From positions 2,830,726 through 2,894,725 of the forward strand of contig NZ_LN890655.1 of the NCBI RefSeq assembly GCF_900066015.1: a stretch of 64,000 nt of DNA, given 5' to 3'. A program made the position numbers and the translations under genes. The stretch is from Candidatus Promineifilum breve. GTDB lineage: Bacteria; Chloroflexota; Anaerolineae; Promineifilales; Promineifilaceae. The first letter of the stretch is position 1. The number at the start of each line of letters is the position of its first letter. Positions 1 through 9,716 of this stretch are shown here, in pieces. The notes under the pieces are model-generated. The model made no database searches. It saw nothing but the letters and a program-made list of their open reading frames with translations, and was not told the DNA's origin.

Positions 1-132
1 TATGAGACGTTGGCCGCCACCGCGCCGGAGCGTTTGGCCGAGATTTGCCAGGCCCCGGCGATGCGCGCCCCCAATTATGGAGCCTGGGTCGCCCTGGCCG
101 CCGAGTTGGCCGCGGCCCGCGGGAGCAACTAA
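1..132 (+). CDS. 3' end of an unidentified protein (partial)
   Basis: The frame is open from the first base and ends with TAA at 130-132, giving the last 43 residues of a protein that begins outside the window. The tail is Ala/Leu/Glu-rich and helical-looking and ends in ARGSN. It lies only three bases upstream of the fasciclin protein gene on the same strand, so the two are probably co-transcribed. Too little is visible to assign a family. Confidence 0.6.
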   Translation, partial: YETLAATAPERLAEICQAPAMRAPNYGAWVALAAELAAARGSN

Positions 133-135
133 GCC

Positions 136-1878
136 ATGTTTCGCTATCGCACCGACGAAGAGATCAGGCGCTATGATCTAATGAAGCTGGGCGTGCTGCT
201 CATGCTGCTGGCGCTGCTGGCCCTCACCTGGATCGCCACCCGCGACATGGATGTGGCCGGGACGGTGGTCGATGAGTCGGCCACCGCCGCCGCCGAACTG
301 GCCTCCGTGCCCGCGCCCACGCTCGGCGTACCCTCCATCAATGCTCCGGCTGGGGCCTTGCCGCCCGGCGGCGTAACGCTCAGCGGCACGGCCGGCCCGG
401 GGGCGCAGGTCGTCATTCTGATCGATGGCCTTCCGGCCGGCGCGGCCAGCGCCGGGGTCGATGGCGCGTGGTCGACCACGGTCGATCTGCCGGCCGGCGA
501 CTACACGGTTCAGGCCCAGACGGTCGATAACGTCGGCGCGGTGGTGGGCGAGTCGGCGCCGATCCTCATCCACGTGGGCGAAACGGAAGAGATCGCCGTT
601 GAACCGGGCGAGTTGGCGATGCCGGGCTTCGACCCATTGACCGGGCGCTATATGTTCTCCGGCACGGCCGCGCCGGGCCAAACGGTCACGATCAGCAGCA
701 ACGGCACGGTTGTGGGCACGGGTCTGGCCGACGAAACAGGCGCGTGGGCCATCGCCGTGCAGTCCGACGCGATCGGTGGCGAGGTGACGATGCAAAGCAC
801 CAATGCCGCCGGCGACGTCGTCGGGCAGAGCCTGCCGCTCAAGCTCAACGGCCGGCCGCCCAGCCTGAACGTGACCGGCGATGTGCAAGTTGACCCAAGC
901 GGCGGCGCGCTGCTGTGGCCCGCCCGGCCGGAAGGGGTAGCCCTGAGCGGCCGGGGCGAGCCGGGAACCGCGGTTGAGATCGTCGTTGACGGCGCGCCCG
1001 CGACCACGGCCGTGGTCGACCCCAGCGGCCAGTGGACGGCGACGCTGACCCTGCCCGAAGGCGTCCACGTTCTCCAACTGAACACCCTCGACCCCGGCGG
1101 GGCGCTTCTCCTGGCCGCGCTGCCGGTCACGGTGGCGGTGGGTGAGGCGGCTCTGGCGGAAGGGACACCGGGAGCGACCGAGGCCGCGCCGGCTGATGGC
1201 GGCCAGACGGTGGCCGAGCTACTGGCCGGTCGCCCCGAGTTCGCCGCTTTTTGGGCCGCCGCGCAGGCCACGGGGCTAAGCGAGACGCTGGCCGAGGCGA
1301 CCGAATTCACCGTCTTTGCCCCGACCGACGACGCGTTCAATGAGTTGCCGCCGCAGGTGATCGACGGCTTGACGGCCAACCCGGACGTGCTGGCGCAGCT
1401 CTTGCAATACCACGTGGCGCGCGGCCAATACGCGGCCGCCGACCTGCTCGTCGTGCAGCCGGCGACCTTGGACGGTCGTCTGTTGACCATCGCGGCGGAG
1501 AATGACACCCTGACGGTTAATGATGCTCTGGTGAGCGCGCCGGACATTGCCGCCACGAACGGCGTCATTCACGCCATCGACCGCATCCTCGTGCCGCCGC
1601 TGGCGGTGGGCGTGCGCCCGCCGGTCATCGACGAATCCGGCGTGCCGACCTTCACCGGCCCATTGCTGACCATCGTCGGCACGGCCGAACCTAATCACAC
1701 GATACTGATAGAATTGAACGGCGAGTCATTCGGTCAGCCGGCCGTCGTGGGGCCGGATACGACCTGGCTGGTGGCGGGCGACGTAACGACGGGCGAATAC
1801 CGGATTATCGCCTACATGCTGAGCGCGTCCGGCGCATTGGAAGCCATCTCGCGGCCGGTGATATTACCGGTCAGATAA
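136..1878 (+). CDS. Membrane-anchored Ig-like/fasciclin surface protein
   Basis: A 580-residue protein probably displayed outside the cell. After a short charged cytoplasmic end there is one hydrophobic segment (about residues 16-36) acting as signal anchor. Three bacterial Ig-like repeats follow (about 65-147, 164-238, 266-335), each with the Gly-Xaa-Ala-Xaa-Pro-Gly pattern and a GAW or GQW turn. A fasciclin (FAS1) domain covers about 355-490, with the FTVFAPTDDAF box and the GVIHAIDRIL box typical of the family. A last Ig-like repeat ends the protein. FAS1 domains are known adhesion modules, so attachment to matrix or neighbouring cells is the inferred role. The gene follows the preceding stop by three bases. 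Domain calls are firm; ligand unknown. Confidence 0.85.
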   Translation: MFRYRTDEEIRRYDLMKLGVLLMLLALLALTWIATRDMDVAGTVVDESATAAAELASVPAPTLGVPSINAPAGALPPGGVTLSGTAGPGAQVVILIDGLPAGAASAGVDGAWSTTVDLPAGDYTVQAQTVDNVGAVVGESAPILIHVGETEEIAVEPGELAMPGFDPLTGRYMFSGTAAPGQTVTISSNGTVVGTGLADETGAWAIAVQSDAIGGEVTMQSTNAAGDVVGQSLPLKLNGRPPSLNVTGDVQVDPSGGALLWPARPEGVALSGRGEPGTAVEIVVDGAPATTAVVDPSGQWTATLTLPEGVHVLQLNTLDPGGALLLAALPVTVAVGEAALAEGTPGATEAAPADGGQTVAELLAGRPEFAAFWAAAQATGLSETLAEATEFTVFAPTDDAFNELPPQVIDGLTANPDVLAQLLQYHVARGQYAAADLLVVQPATLDGRLLTIAAENDTLTVNDALVSAPDIAATNGVIHAIDRILVPPLAVGVRPPVIDESGVPTFTGPLLTIVGTAEPNHTILIELNGESFGQPAVVGPDTTWLVAGDVTTGEYRIIAYMLSASGALEAISRPVILPVR

Positions 1879-1975
1879 TAGATAGGGTATAGTCCATCAG
1901 GAGTCAGCAAGAATGGCCGGCCTGGTGTAGTCATACCGCGACGCCGCGCCGTATCGAGAAGGGAGAAAAGCGACG

Positions 1976-2905
1976 ATGAGCAATGATTTCATGGATTTAT
2001 TGTCCGGGGCGGCTGACGACGATGAGCCGGGCCAGGGCGAAAAAGGGATGGGCGATCTGCTCGGCAGCCTGTTGGGTGGCGGCGGCGGCGGTGCCCAGGG
2101 TGGCATGGGCGATTTGCTCGGCAGCCTGCTGGGCGGTGGCGGTGCCCAGGGCGGCTCGTCCGGCGACATGGGCGCTCTGCTCGGCAGCCTGCTGGGCGGC
2201 GGTGGCGCGGCATCCAGCGGCTCGTCCGGCGATATGGGCGACCTGCTCGGCGGTCTGATGGGTGGCGGTGGCGCCGCGGCGTCCAGCGGCTCGTCCGGCG
2301 ACATGGGCGACCTGCTCGGCGGGCTGATGGGCGGCGGTGGTTCGTCGCAATCGGCCGGTGGTCTGGGTGGCCTGTTGGGCGGCTTGCTGGGCGGCGGCGG
2401 CGGCGGCGATCAGATGAGCTTCGGCGGCGGCGGCGGTGGCATGTCCCTGCCCTTCGCCGGTACGCTGGCCGAAAAGCTGGGCATCTCCCAACAGATGGCT
2501 AATATGCTCATCATGGGCGCGATTGGCCTGCTGACGTCGTCGATGGCCAAGAACCGCAGCGCCGGTCGTGGCGGCACGGCCGATATCAACAGTCTAACCG
2601 ACCCCGATTTCATCCGCTCCAGCGGCGTTGCCGGGCGGCTTTCGGGCCAGATGGGCATCAGTGAGGATGACGCTATCCTCGGCTTGCAGCAGACAATGGG
2701 CCTGATGGTGGCCGGCCAACCGGCGGCGAGCAAAGCCCCGGCCAAGAAGAAGACGGCCAAGAAGACAACCACCACGGCCAAGAAACCGGCCGCGCCCAAG
2801 AAAGCGTCGGCCCAAACGACAAAACCCAAGCCCAAGAAGAAACCGGCCCAGCCGAAAGCGGAAAGCTCCGACTTCATGGACTTACTGGATGACCTGACTC
2901 GCTAG
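1976..2905 (+). CDS. Gly-rich tandem-repeat protein with Lys-rich tail
   Basis: A 309-residue protein preceded by a good ribosome site (gaagggag). Residues about 22-150 are tandem modules of 15-22 residues built on GDMGDLLGGLMGGGG, separated by Ser/Ala linkers. Residues about 155-235 form a helical domain with two segments (EKLGISQQMANMLI, GQMGISEDDAILGL) faintly like DUF937/YidB proteins. Residues about 240-290 are Lys/Ala/Pro-rich, like histone-tail or DNA-binding extensions. The N-terminal motif DFMDLL reappears at the extreme C terminus, flanked by acidic residues. There is no signal peptide. Function unknown; a self-assembling or nucleoid-associated role is only a guess. The next gene downstream is mscL. 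Confidence 0.75.
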   Translation: MSNDFMDLLSGAADDDEPGQGEKGMGDLLGSLLGGGGGGAQGGMGDLLGSLLGGGGAQGGSSGDMGALLGSLLGGGGAASSGSSGDMGDLLGGLMGGGGAAASSGSSGDMGDLLGGLMGGGGSSQSAGGLGGLLGGLLGGGGGGDQMSFGGGGGGMSLPFAGTLAEKLGISQQMANMLIMGAIGLLTSSMAKNRSAGRGGTADINSLTDPDFIRSSGVAGRLSGQMGISEDDAILGLQQTMGLMVAGQPAASKAPAKKKTAKKTTTTAKKPAAPKKASAQTTKPKPKKKPAQPKAESSDFMDLLDDLTR

Positions 2906-3042
2906 GACGACCGGCCAAAGGGCGGGGCGCGGCGGTGGGTTGCGGCTAACATTGTGTGGGATGGTTGGGGCGGGGTGGCCCATTCGGTGTCCCCTGCCCC
3001 GGCCATAGCATTAAAAACCAATATCAGATTTAGGAGAAAACT

Positions 3043-3435
3043 ATGATTAAAGAGTTTCGTGAGTTTATCATGCGCGGGAATGTGATTGAGCTGGCCGTGG
3101 CCGTCATCATCGGCGCGGCGTTTACAGCCATCGTCAACTCCCTCGTCAATGACATCATCATGCCTATCATCGGCGCCATCCTGGGCGGAATCAATTTCGC
3201 TTCCCTGGCTATTACGGTGGGCGACGCCAACATCACCTACGGCAACTTCATTCAAGCCATCATCAATTTCCTGCTCATTGCCCTGGTGTTGTTCCTGATC
3301 ATTCGCTCCATCAACCGCATGAGCCGCAAGCCGGCCGCCGCGCCCGCCGCGCCGCCCGCGCCGCCCGCGCCGACGAACGAGGAACTGCTGTTGCGCGAGA
3401 TCCGCGACCTGCTGCGCGATCGTCGCCAGCTGTAA
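3043..3435 (+). CDS. mscL: Large-conductance mechanosensitive channel MscL
   Basis: A 130-residue inner-membrane channel that opens under high membrane tension and protects against osmotic downshock. The N-terminal amphipathic helix MIKEFREFIMRGNVIELAVAVIIG is followed by TM1 with the conserved pore-lining GxxxA pattern, a short periplasmic loop (SLAITVGDANITYGNF) and TM2 (FIQAIINFLLIALVLFLIIR). The C-terminal cytoplasmic helix carries EELLLREIRDLL after a Pro/Ala linker. Length is normal for the family. The start is supported by taggag just upstream. It is the only non-surface gene in this stretch of envelope genes, and a second mechanosensitive channel of the MscS type lies about 17 kb away. 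Confidence 0.97.
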   Translation: MIKEFREFIMRGNVIELAVAVIIGAAFTAIVNSLVNDIIMPIIGAILGGINFASLAITVGDANITYGNFIQAIINFLLIALVLFLIIRSINRMSRKPAAAPAAPPAPPAPTNEELLLREIRDLLRDRRQL

Positions 3436-3529
3436 ATAAACCGGCGGCGTGCCGGCGCCCACAGCCGGCGCGCCGCCCCTTGACGACTTCACACCCGCCG
3501 GGACGGGCCATTATCTGGAGGAAGCAAAG

Positions 3530-4513
3530 ATGTCCATCTTCCGTCGTATCATCGGAATACTTATGATCCTCGTCGGCATCGTCGGGCTTATTATCGCCGG
3601 GGCGGGGGCCTATTTCGCCGGTCAGGCCATCGACGCCGTCGGCGCGGGGCTTAATTCCACCGTCGATCTGCTCGACCAGACTGTGGGCACGACCACGGCC
3701 AGCCTGGAGAACGTCAAGGCCACGCTCGGCGAGGCGAGCAATACGCTCACCACGGTCACGGACGCCACGCGCAACGTGGCGACGACCATATTCGACACCC
3801 AGCCGCTGCTGGAGCAGGTGACGACGATGACCACCGACACCGTGCCCGGCAGCCTGGAGGCGGTCAACACGGCCATTCCCAACCTGGCCGGCATCGCCGC
3901 CACCATCGACACCACCCTGGAGCGCCTGAGCAACTTCAGCATCGACCGCACCATCGGCGCCGGGTTGGTGCAGATTCCCCTCAGCTTCGATTTGGGCATC
4001 GATTACAACCCGGAGCAATCATTCGATACGGCCGTGCTGGCTATCGGCGAGAGCCTGGTGCCCCTGCCCGACCAATTGCGGGCGATGGAGGCCAACCTCA
4101 ACACCACCGTCGCCAATCTGGGCAACATCGGCAGCGACATCGAGGCCCTGTCGGGCAACATTGAAGGCATCAACACCACCGTCGAGCAATTCGTCCCCCT
4201 GCTCGACCAGTACATCGCCATGCTGGCCCAGATCACCGGCTCGCTGGAAAATGCCCGTGCCCAGGTCAACGCCAACCTCGGTACGATTAAATGGGTCGCC
4301 ACCGGCCTGATGATCTGGTTCGCCGTTTATCAGATCATGCCCATCTACTTCGGCTATCGCATGTTGTCCGACAAGGTTGTGGAGGGTAGCATCGAGGAAC
4401 GGCTGGAAGAAGAGCGCGAAGAAATGAAAGAGCGAGTGAAGGAAGCCGAAGAGAAGGCTGAGGATGCCGCCGAAAGAGCCGAAGACGCGGCCAATGATAT
4501 CGCCTCAGCCTAG
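3530..4513 (+). CDS. Two-TM protein with extracellular coiled coil
   Basis: The start at 3530 is preferred because ggaggaag sits just upstream and the protein then begins with a basic end and a clean membrane helix (RIIGILMILVGIVGLIIAGAGAYF); an in-frame codon at 3449 would add 27 unlikely residues. The 327-residue product has this N-terminal helix, a long Thr/Asn/Leu-rich heptad-like region (about 35-250), a second membrane helix near 260-285 (WVATGLMIWFAVYQIMPIYFGY) and a highly charged Glu/Lys/Ala coiled coil at the C terminus. Both ends would be cytoplasmic and the middle outside. No catalytic motif is visible and I do not recognise a named family. Confidence 0.8.
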   Translation: MSIFRRIIGILMILVGIVGLIIAGAGAYFAGQAIDAVGAGLNSTVDLLDQTVGTTTASLENVKATLGEASNTLTTVTDATRNVATTIFDTQPLLEQVTTMTTDTVPGSLEAVNTAIPNLAGIAATIDTTLERLSNFSIDRTIGAGLVQIPLSFDLGIDYNPEQSFDTAVLAIGESLVPLPDQLRAMEANLNTTVANLGNIGSDIEALSGNIEGINTTVEQFVPLLDQYIAMLAQITGSLENARAQVNANLGTIKWVATGLMIWFAVYQIMPIYFGYRMLSDKVVEGSIEERLEEEREEMKERVKEAEEKAEDAAERAEDAANDIASA

Positions 4514-4638
4514 CCGCCGCGGCCGGTTGACGGATTCGAGAGTTTTCCAACGGGAGTTTTATGATATTCGCGAACCCGTTGAGTGATTGCTCGCCGACTC
4601 TCGGGCGATGAGACGCAAGACAAGGTAGGAGAAGTTGG

Positions 4639-7242
4639 ATGAACAACAACGAACAAACGAATAGGGATCCTCGCGTTATTCTGGCGGGGCTTGTCCTGGC
4701 TCTACAGATCATCGGCCTTCTGTGGCTGCTTCTCTTCGCCCGCGACCGGCTGGCGGCCTTCTCCGGGGAAGCCCCCACGACGGACGTGGTTGCCCAGGCC
4801 ACGGTAGCCGCGACTGAAGAGGCCACCGAGGCCCCGGCCGTCGATACCGCCGCCACGACCGAGGCCGAAGCTGCCCTGACCTCGGCCACGGCCACAGCCG
4901 AGGCCGCCGCGGCCGAGACCGCCGCCATGGCCGACGCCGCGCTGTTGCCCGAAGAAGTGGCCGTCGATACCACGGCCCTCGAAGCCGCCGGTCTGGCTGA
5001 TGCCGATCAGCTGCCCACCTGGGTGGCGACACTGGTGCCGGGGGCCGCGGCCGACGCCGCCGCCGGCCGCCCGGCCTTGCCGCCCCACTTGCTGCTCAAC
5101 TTCGTCGATCCGCAGAATCCCGACGCCGAACCGGCCGCGCCGGATATGATCGATCTCAACCAGCCCCAGGTGCGCGTCATCCCCATCGCCACTCTGCTGT
5201 CCTTGCTGGAGCAAAGCGGCGACGCCGCCGGCCAGGAAGCGCTGGATGACCTGTTGTCGTTGCTGGAGCAGCAGCCCGACCCGGCCGAGGCCGGCGTGCC
5301 CGTCCCGCCCGTATTGGGCCAGGCGGTGCAGAATTTCGTCGCCCAAACCGACTATCGCGCCTTCGGCGGCGGCCAGGGTATCGGCTACGTCACCCATATC
5401 AGTGGCCAAAACGTCGTGCCCGTCACCAATGAATCGGGGCTGAACTACGTCTACCAGGGCGTCACCGCCGACGGCGAGCAGTACGTCTTCCTGTCCTGGC
5501 CGCTGGACGCCGACTTCCTGCCGGAGACAGTCGACGACGCCGCCGACCAGGTCGAAATGCTGGCCTCCAATCCGGCCGGCTATTACACCGATCTGCAAGA
5601 GCAGGTGAACACCAACGACGGCGCGGCCGGGCTGCGGCCGTCGTTGCGGATGCTGACCGCGTTGGTCGGCGCGCTGTCGCTCCGCGGCCAGGTGGCCGAA
5701 GTCGATGAGAGCGCCCTGGTCCAAGTATCGACCGAAGACGCCACCGGCATCACCTGGAACTGGACGGGCAGCGCCGCCGCCGATGGCGCGGAGACGGCCG
5801 TCGAGACGCCCCAGAACTACCAACTCGTCCTCTGGCCCGATGGAACCTATAGCCTGCGGGCCGACTGCAACGTTGGCGGCGGCGTCTATACCGTTGACGC
5901 CGACGGGACGATCGAACTGCAACCCGGCGCGCTGAGCCGCGCGTTTTGCCCCGAAGGTTCGCGCGATACGGAGTTTGTCCAATCGCTGCTGGCCGCCCGC
6001 GCCGTGGCCTTCAACGAGAGCGGCGACATGGTGCTGACGCTGGAAGACGGCGGGACGATGACGCTGGCCAACGCCGGCGCGGCCGAGACCGAGGCAGTGG
6101 CCGAGGCCGAGGAACAGCCCGCGGCCGACGGGGCCGGGCTGGCCGGCCTGACGCTGCAATGGCCGGGCTACACCAACGCCGCCGGCGAAACGGTCACCGT
6201 GGACAACCCCGAAAACTACCTCATCACGCTGCTGCCCGACGGCACGTTCAACGTCGTGGCCGACTGCAACGTGGGCGGCGGGAGCTATACCTATAGCGCC
6301 GATGGCGTGCTGACCCTTGGCCCCATTCGCACGACGCTGATGGCCTGCCCCGAAGGATCGCAGGGCAGCGCCTTCCTGGCTTTCCTGGAAAGTGTCAGTG
6401 GCGTGGTCGTGGCCGATGACGGCGCGATCACCATGACCGCCGCCGACGGCGGCAGCACTACGTTCGTCAACCTGCCCGAGGCCGAGGCCCCGGCGGGCGA
6501 AGTGGCCGAGCAGCCGGCGGGCGAACCGGGCAATATCCTGTGGCAATGGACCGGTGCTGTCCCGACTGACGGCACGGCGATTACCGTGGCTAACCCGGAG
6601 CTTTACACGCTGGCCCTGCTCGACGATGGTTCCTACGTCTTCCGGGCCGACTGCAACAGCGGCACGGGCCAATACACCCTTGATGGGACGACATTGACCC
6701 TGCTGCCGGGGATAATGACGCTGGTCGCTTGCGATGCAGACTCACTCAGTGATCTGTACCTCGGTTTCCTGGGCCAGGTCGCGAGCTTTGGCCTGGGCGA
6801 AGACGGGGTGCTGGTTCTGACGCTGGCTGATGGCTCGACGCTGGCCTTCGCCAACGGCGGGCCGTTCGTGGCCGAGAGCGGCACCGGCGGCGAGACGGAA
6901 ACGGCCGATGCGCTGGCCGGCCGCGGCTGGCAATGGACCCACTTCCGCGACGCCAAGCAGGACTACGACGTGACCGGCACCTATACCATCACCTTCAACG
7001 CGGACGGCACGGCGTCCGTCGTGGCCGACTGCAACCAGGGCAACGGCACTTACCGGATCGATGATACCAACCTGACGATCTCCATCCTGGCGACGACCCG
7101 GGTTGCCTGCCCGGCCGGCTCGCTGGGTGACTCGTTTATCGAGTATCTGAACCAGGCCGGGACGTTTGCCTTCAGCGATACCACGCTGAATGTCATCCTG
7201 ATGGCCGACGGCGGCACGATGACGTTTGTGGAGATTCCGTAA
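4639..7242 (+). CDS. Membrane-anchored protein with four META repeats
   Basis: An 867-residue protein with a signal anchor at about residues 13-36, an Ala/Glu/Thr-rich low-complexity region (about 45-105), a globular middle (about 110-350) and four META-type repeats (about 370-470, 500-600, 632-740, 765-867). Each repeat has the pattern W-x-W ... Y-x(5)-DG(S/T)(Y/F) ... ADCN-x-G-x-G-x-Y ... C-x(2)-GS, with the Cys pair in all four, suggesting one disulphide per repeat. The META family includes HslJ and is usually found in secreted or periplasmic proteins. A single META domain also ends the protein encoded at 9717-12356. A surface or stress role is inferred; no enzyme signature is present. Confidence 0.8.
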   Translation: MNNNEQTNRDPRVILAGLVLALQIIGLLWLLLFARDRLAAFSGEAPTTDVVAQATVAATEEATEAPAVDTAATTEAEAALTSATATAEAAAAETAAMADAALLPEEVAVDTTALEAAGLADADQLPTWVATLVPGAAADAAAGRPALPPHLLLNFVDPQNPDAEPAAPDMIDLNQPQVRVIPIATLLSLLEQSGDAAGQEALDDLLSLLEQQPDPAEAGVPVPPVLGQAVQNFVAQTDYRAFGGGQGIGYVTHISGQNVVPVTNESGLNYVYQGVTADGEQYVFLSWPLDADFLPETVDDAADQVEMLASNPAGYYTDLQEQVNTNDGAAGLRPSLRMLTALVGALSLRGQVAEVDESALVQVSTEDATGITWNWTGSAAADGAETAVETPQNYQLVLWPDGTYSLRADCNVGGGVYTVDADGTIELQPGALSRAFCPEGSRDTEFVQSLLAARAVAFNESGDMVLTLEDGGTMTLANAGAAETEAVAEAEEQPAADGAGLAGLTLQWPGYTNAAGETVTVDNPENYLITLLPDGTFNVVADCNVGGGSYTYSADGVLTLGPIRTTLMACPEGSQGSAFLAFLESVSGVVVADDGAITMTAADGGSTTFVNLPEAEAPAGEVAEQPAGEPGNILWQWTGAVPTDGTAITVANPELYTLALLDDGSYVFRADCNSGTGQYTLDGTTLTLLPGIMTLVACDADSLSDLYLGFLGQVASFGLGEDGVLVLTLADGSTLAFANGGPFVAESGTGGETETADALAGRGWQWTHFRDAKQDYDVTGTYTITFNADGTASVVADCNQGNGTYRIDDTNLTISILATTRVACPAGSLGDSFIEYLNQAGTFAFSDTTLNVILMADGGTMTFVEIP

Positions 7243-7293
7243 GCGGTTCGGCGGCCGGGCCGTATGGAAGATTGACAAATCAATCGGCTCTTT

Positions 7294-7366
7294 GTAGGGG
7301 TCAGGCAACCGGGAGAGACGTTGTTAAGAAGCACATGGCTTCGTCTCCCGGTTGTCTGACCCCTAC
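7294..7366. repeat. GTAG-ended imperfect inverted repeat
   Basis: The left arm (7294-7320) begins GTAGGGGTCAGGCAACC and the right arm (7342-7366) ends GTCTGACCCCTAC. The arms match over 25 bases with one mismatch and a two-base insertion, around a 21-base loop. It lies between the META-repeat gene and the downstream lipoprotein gene and could act as a weak terminator. The ends match the GTAG...CTAC repeats at about 40.1, 43.3, 47.2 and 58.1 kb. Confidence 0.75.
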
Positions 7367-7414
7367 CGCGATCGCCGGCGGGCAACCGAATTGGGCGTAG
7401 CAACGAGGCGTATC

Positions 7415-9634
7415 ATGGAACCCATCAGCAGGCAGCGTCACCTGAGACGCATTCTCTTTAGCATCGCGCTCTTGATCGCTATCGGCCTGGTGGGCTGCCG
7501 GGAAGCGCCGCCGGCAGGGATTGTTGCGTCGCCCCAGGGCCAGACCCCGGCGGCCACCGCCCAGGACGCGGCCACGGCCCCAATCGCCCCCGGCGACTCG
7601 GCCACGCCCGCCGCCGCCGGCGATGCCTGGGCCGCCGTCCGCCAGCGCGGCCGGCTCATCGTCGGCACGTCGGCCGATTACCCGCCGTTTGCCTACTACA
7701 CTGAGGATTTCCAACTGACCGGCTACGACATCGCCCTGGCCCGCCTATTGGGCGAGCGGCTGGGCGTAGAGGTCGAATTCAACGACATGGCCTTCGACGG
7801 CCTGGGCGGCGCGCTACAGGTAGGTCAGATCGACGTCGCCATCGCCGCCATCTCCATCACCGACCAGCGCCGCCAGACGGTCGACTTCTCCAATCTCTAT
7901 TTTGTCAGCGAAGGCGCGGCGCTGGCCCGCGCCGGCGAGGGCATCACCATCAATCGCCTTGAAGACCTGGCTCCCTTCCGGGTGGCCGTCCAGTCCGGCT
8001 CGGTCTATCAAACGTGGCTGGAAGAAGAGGCGATCGCCACGGGCCTATTGCCGGCCGATCAGCTGCTGGTCTACGTGGCCGCGAGCCAAGCCGTGGCCGA
8101 CCTGCGCGCCGGCTTGGTCGACGTCGCCATCGCCGATGCCCTGCCGCTGGAGGTGGCCGCCCGCGACGAGGGCTTGCAAATCGTCGGCCGCGGCCTGAAC
8201 CGGCAGCGCCTGGCCGTGGCCCTGGGGCGCGGCTCCACGTTGCTTTCGCCCATCAATGAGGCGCTGTTCGATCTGCAAAATGAGGGCGAATTGGCCCGGC
8301 TGGCCGAGGAGTTTCTCAGCCTGGATGGGGAAGAGTTGGCCCCGTTGCCCGAAGCGGAAGCGGCCACACCCGAAACAGAAACGCCCGAAGCGAGCGAACC
8401 GGCCCGCGCCCCCGAATGCGTCAACGCCATGACCCTCATCGCCCACCTTTCGCTCGACGATGACGCCATGCGCGCCCCGCCGCCCATCAGCCCCGGCACG
8501 CCCTTCCAGAAGAGTTGGCGGCTCCAGAACAACGGCACCTGCACCTGGGGCGAGGGCTACGTGTTGACCCCCGTGGGCGGCAACGTGCCCCAGGCATCGA
8601 TGGGCGGCGCGCCGACGGTCGTCCCCGGCCCGGTGGCTCCCGGCCAGACGGTCGATGTGACCGTCAATCTGGTCGCCCCGCTCCTCCCCGGCGTCTATCA
8701 GGGCTTCTGGACGATGCGCGGGCCGAACGGCCTGCTCTTCGGCGACCGCATCTGGGTCGGCATCACCGTGCCCAGCCTGCCCACGCCCACCCCGCCGCCC
8801 ACGGCCACCACCTCGCCGACCATCGCCTTCACGGTTGATCGGACGAGCATCCGGGCCGGCGAATGCGTCACCTTCACCTGGCAGGTGAGCGACGGCGGCA
8901 CGGTCTTTTTCGCCGCCCAGGGCCAGAACTGGCAGCAAAACCAGGTCGCGCCCTCGGCCGGGCAGGGGGAATGCCCCCAATCGACAACGACCTATGAATT
9001 GCGCGTCGTGGATGCCGGCGGGGCCGCGGTCGTCCGCAGCATCCGCATTGACGTGCAACCAGCCCCCAACGCGCCCCTGATCGAAGCCTTCACGGTGACG
9101 CCCAGCAACCAGATCGTCGCCGGCCAGTGCGTCGAGGTGCGCTGGCGACTCAGCGGCGACGTGGACAACGTCCGCGTGAGCCGCAACGAGACGACGCTGT
9201 GGAACGGCGCGCCCCTCAGCGGCACGTCGCGCGATTGCCCCGCGGCCGGCAATTACGCCTATGCCATCGAAGTCACCGGGCCCGGCGGCACGTCGCGCGC
9301 GCTGGAGAATGTCACCGTGCTGGCGGCCACGCCCGCGCCCGGCACGCCGACAACCACGCCCGCGCCCGGCCAGGCACCGGTCATCACCAGCTTCGGCGTC
9401 AACCCCAGCCGCATCTTCGTCGGCAGCTGCGTCACCGTCTCATGGGGCGTGGGCGGCAACGTCAATCGCGTGCAATTGCGGCGCGATGGCGTGCTGGTGC
9501 TCGACTTTGCACTTTTCACCGGCAGCGTCACCGATTGCCTGAACGCCGAGGGCATGTATGAATACCGGATCGACGCGGCCAATGCCCAGGGGGGGACGGC
9601 CTTCCAGCAGGCGACGGTGGTGGTCGTGCGCTAA
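7415..9634 (+). CDS. Lipoprotein: SBP3 domain, FW domain, three Ig repeats
   Basis: The start at 7415 gives a proper lipoprotein signal (RRILFSIALLIAIGLVGC, Cys 28); an earlier in-frame codon at 7352 falls inside the upstream repeat. The 739-residue product has a family 3 solute-binding domain (about 72-300; GRLIVGTSADYPPF, AFDGLGGALQVGQIDVAIAA), as in polar amino-acid ABC transport. Next come an NBR1-like FW domain (about 332-451, with W in SWRLQNNGTCTW, GFW and IWVGITV) and three Cys-containing Ig-like repeats (about 467-547, 552-638, 654-739). No ABC permease or ATPase is nearby, so a receptor or ligand-capture role at the surface is as likely as transport. It is a paralogue of the next gene. 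Confidence 0.87.
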   Translation: MEPISRQRHLRRILFSIALLIAIGLVGCREAPPAGIVASPQGQTPAATAQDAATAPIAPGDSATPAAAGDAWAAVRQRGRLIVGTSADYPPFAYYTEDFQLTGYDIALARLLGERLGVEVEFNDMAFDGLGGALQVGQIDVAIAAISITDQRRQTVDFSNLYFVSEGAALARAGEGITINRLEDLAPFRVAVQSGSVYQTWLEEEAIATGLLPADQLLVYVAASQAVADLRAGLVDVAIADALPLEVAARDEGLQIVGRGLNRQRLAVALGRGSTLLSPINEALFDLQNEGELARLAEEFLSLDGEELAPLPEAEAATPETETPEASEPARAPECVNAMTLIAHLSLDDDAMRAPPPISPGTPFQKSWRLQNNGTCTWGEGYVLTPVGGNVPQASMGGAPTVVPGPVAPGQTVDVTVNLVAPLLPGVYQGFWTMRGPNGLLFGDRIWVGITVPSLPTPTPPPTATTSPTIAFTVDRTSIRAGECVTFTWQVSDGGTVFFAAQGQNWQQNQVAPSAGQGECPQSTTTYELRVVDAGGAAVVRSIRIDVQPAPNAPLIEAFTVTPSNQIVAGQCVEVRWRLSGDVDNVRVSRNETTLWNGAPLSGTSRDCPAAGNYAYAIEVTGPGGTSRALENVTVLAATPAPGTPTTTPAPGQAPVITSFGVNPSRIFVGSCVTVSWGVGGNVNRVQLRRDGVLVLDFALFTGSVTDCLNAEGMYEYRIDAANAQGGTAFQQATVVVVR

Positions 9635-9716
9635 GCGCGGGAAACGCGCCGCCAAAAATACTATTGTCACCGCCCATAAGGTGACATAAAATTAAACCAG
9701 GCAAGGAGGCTACGTC

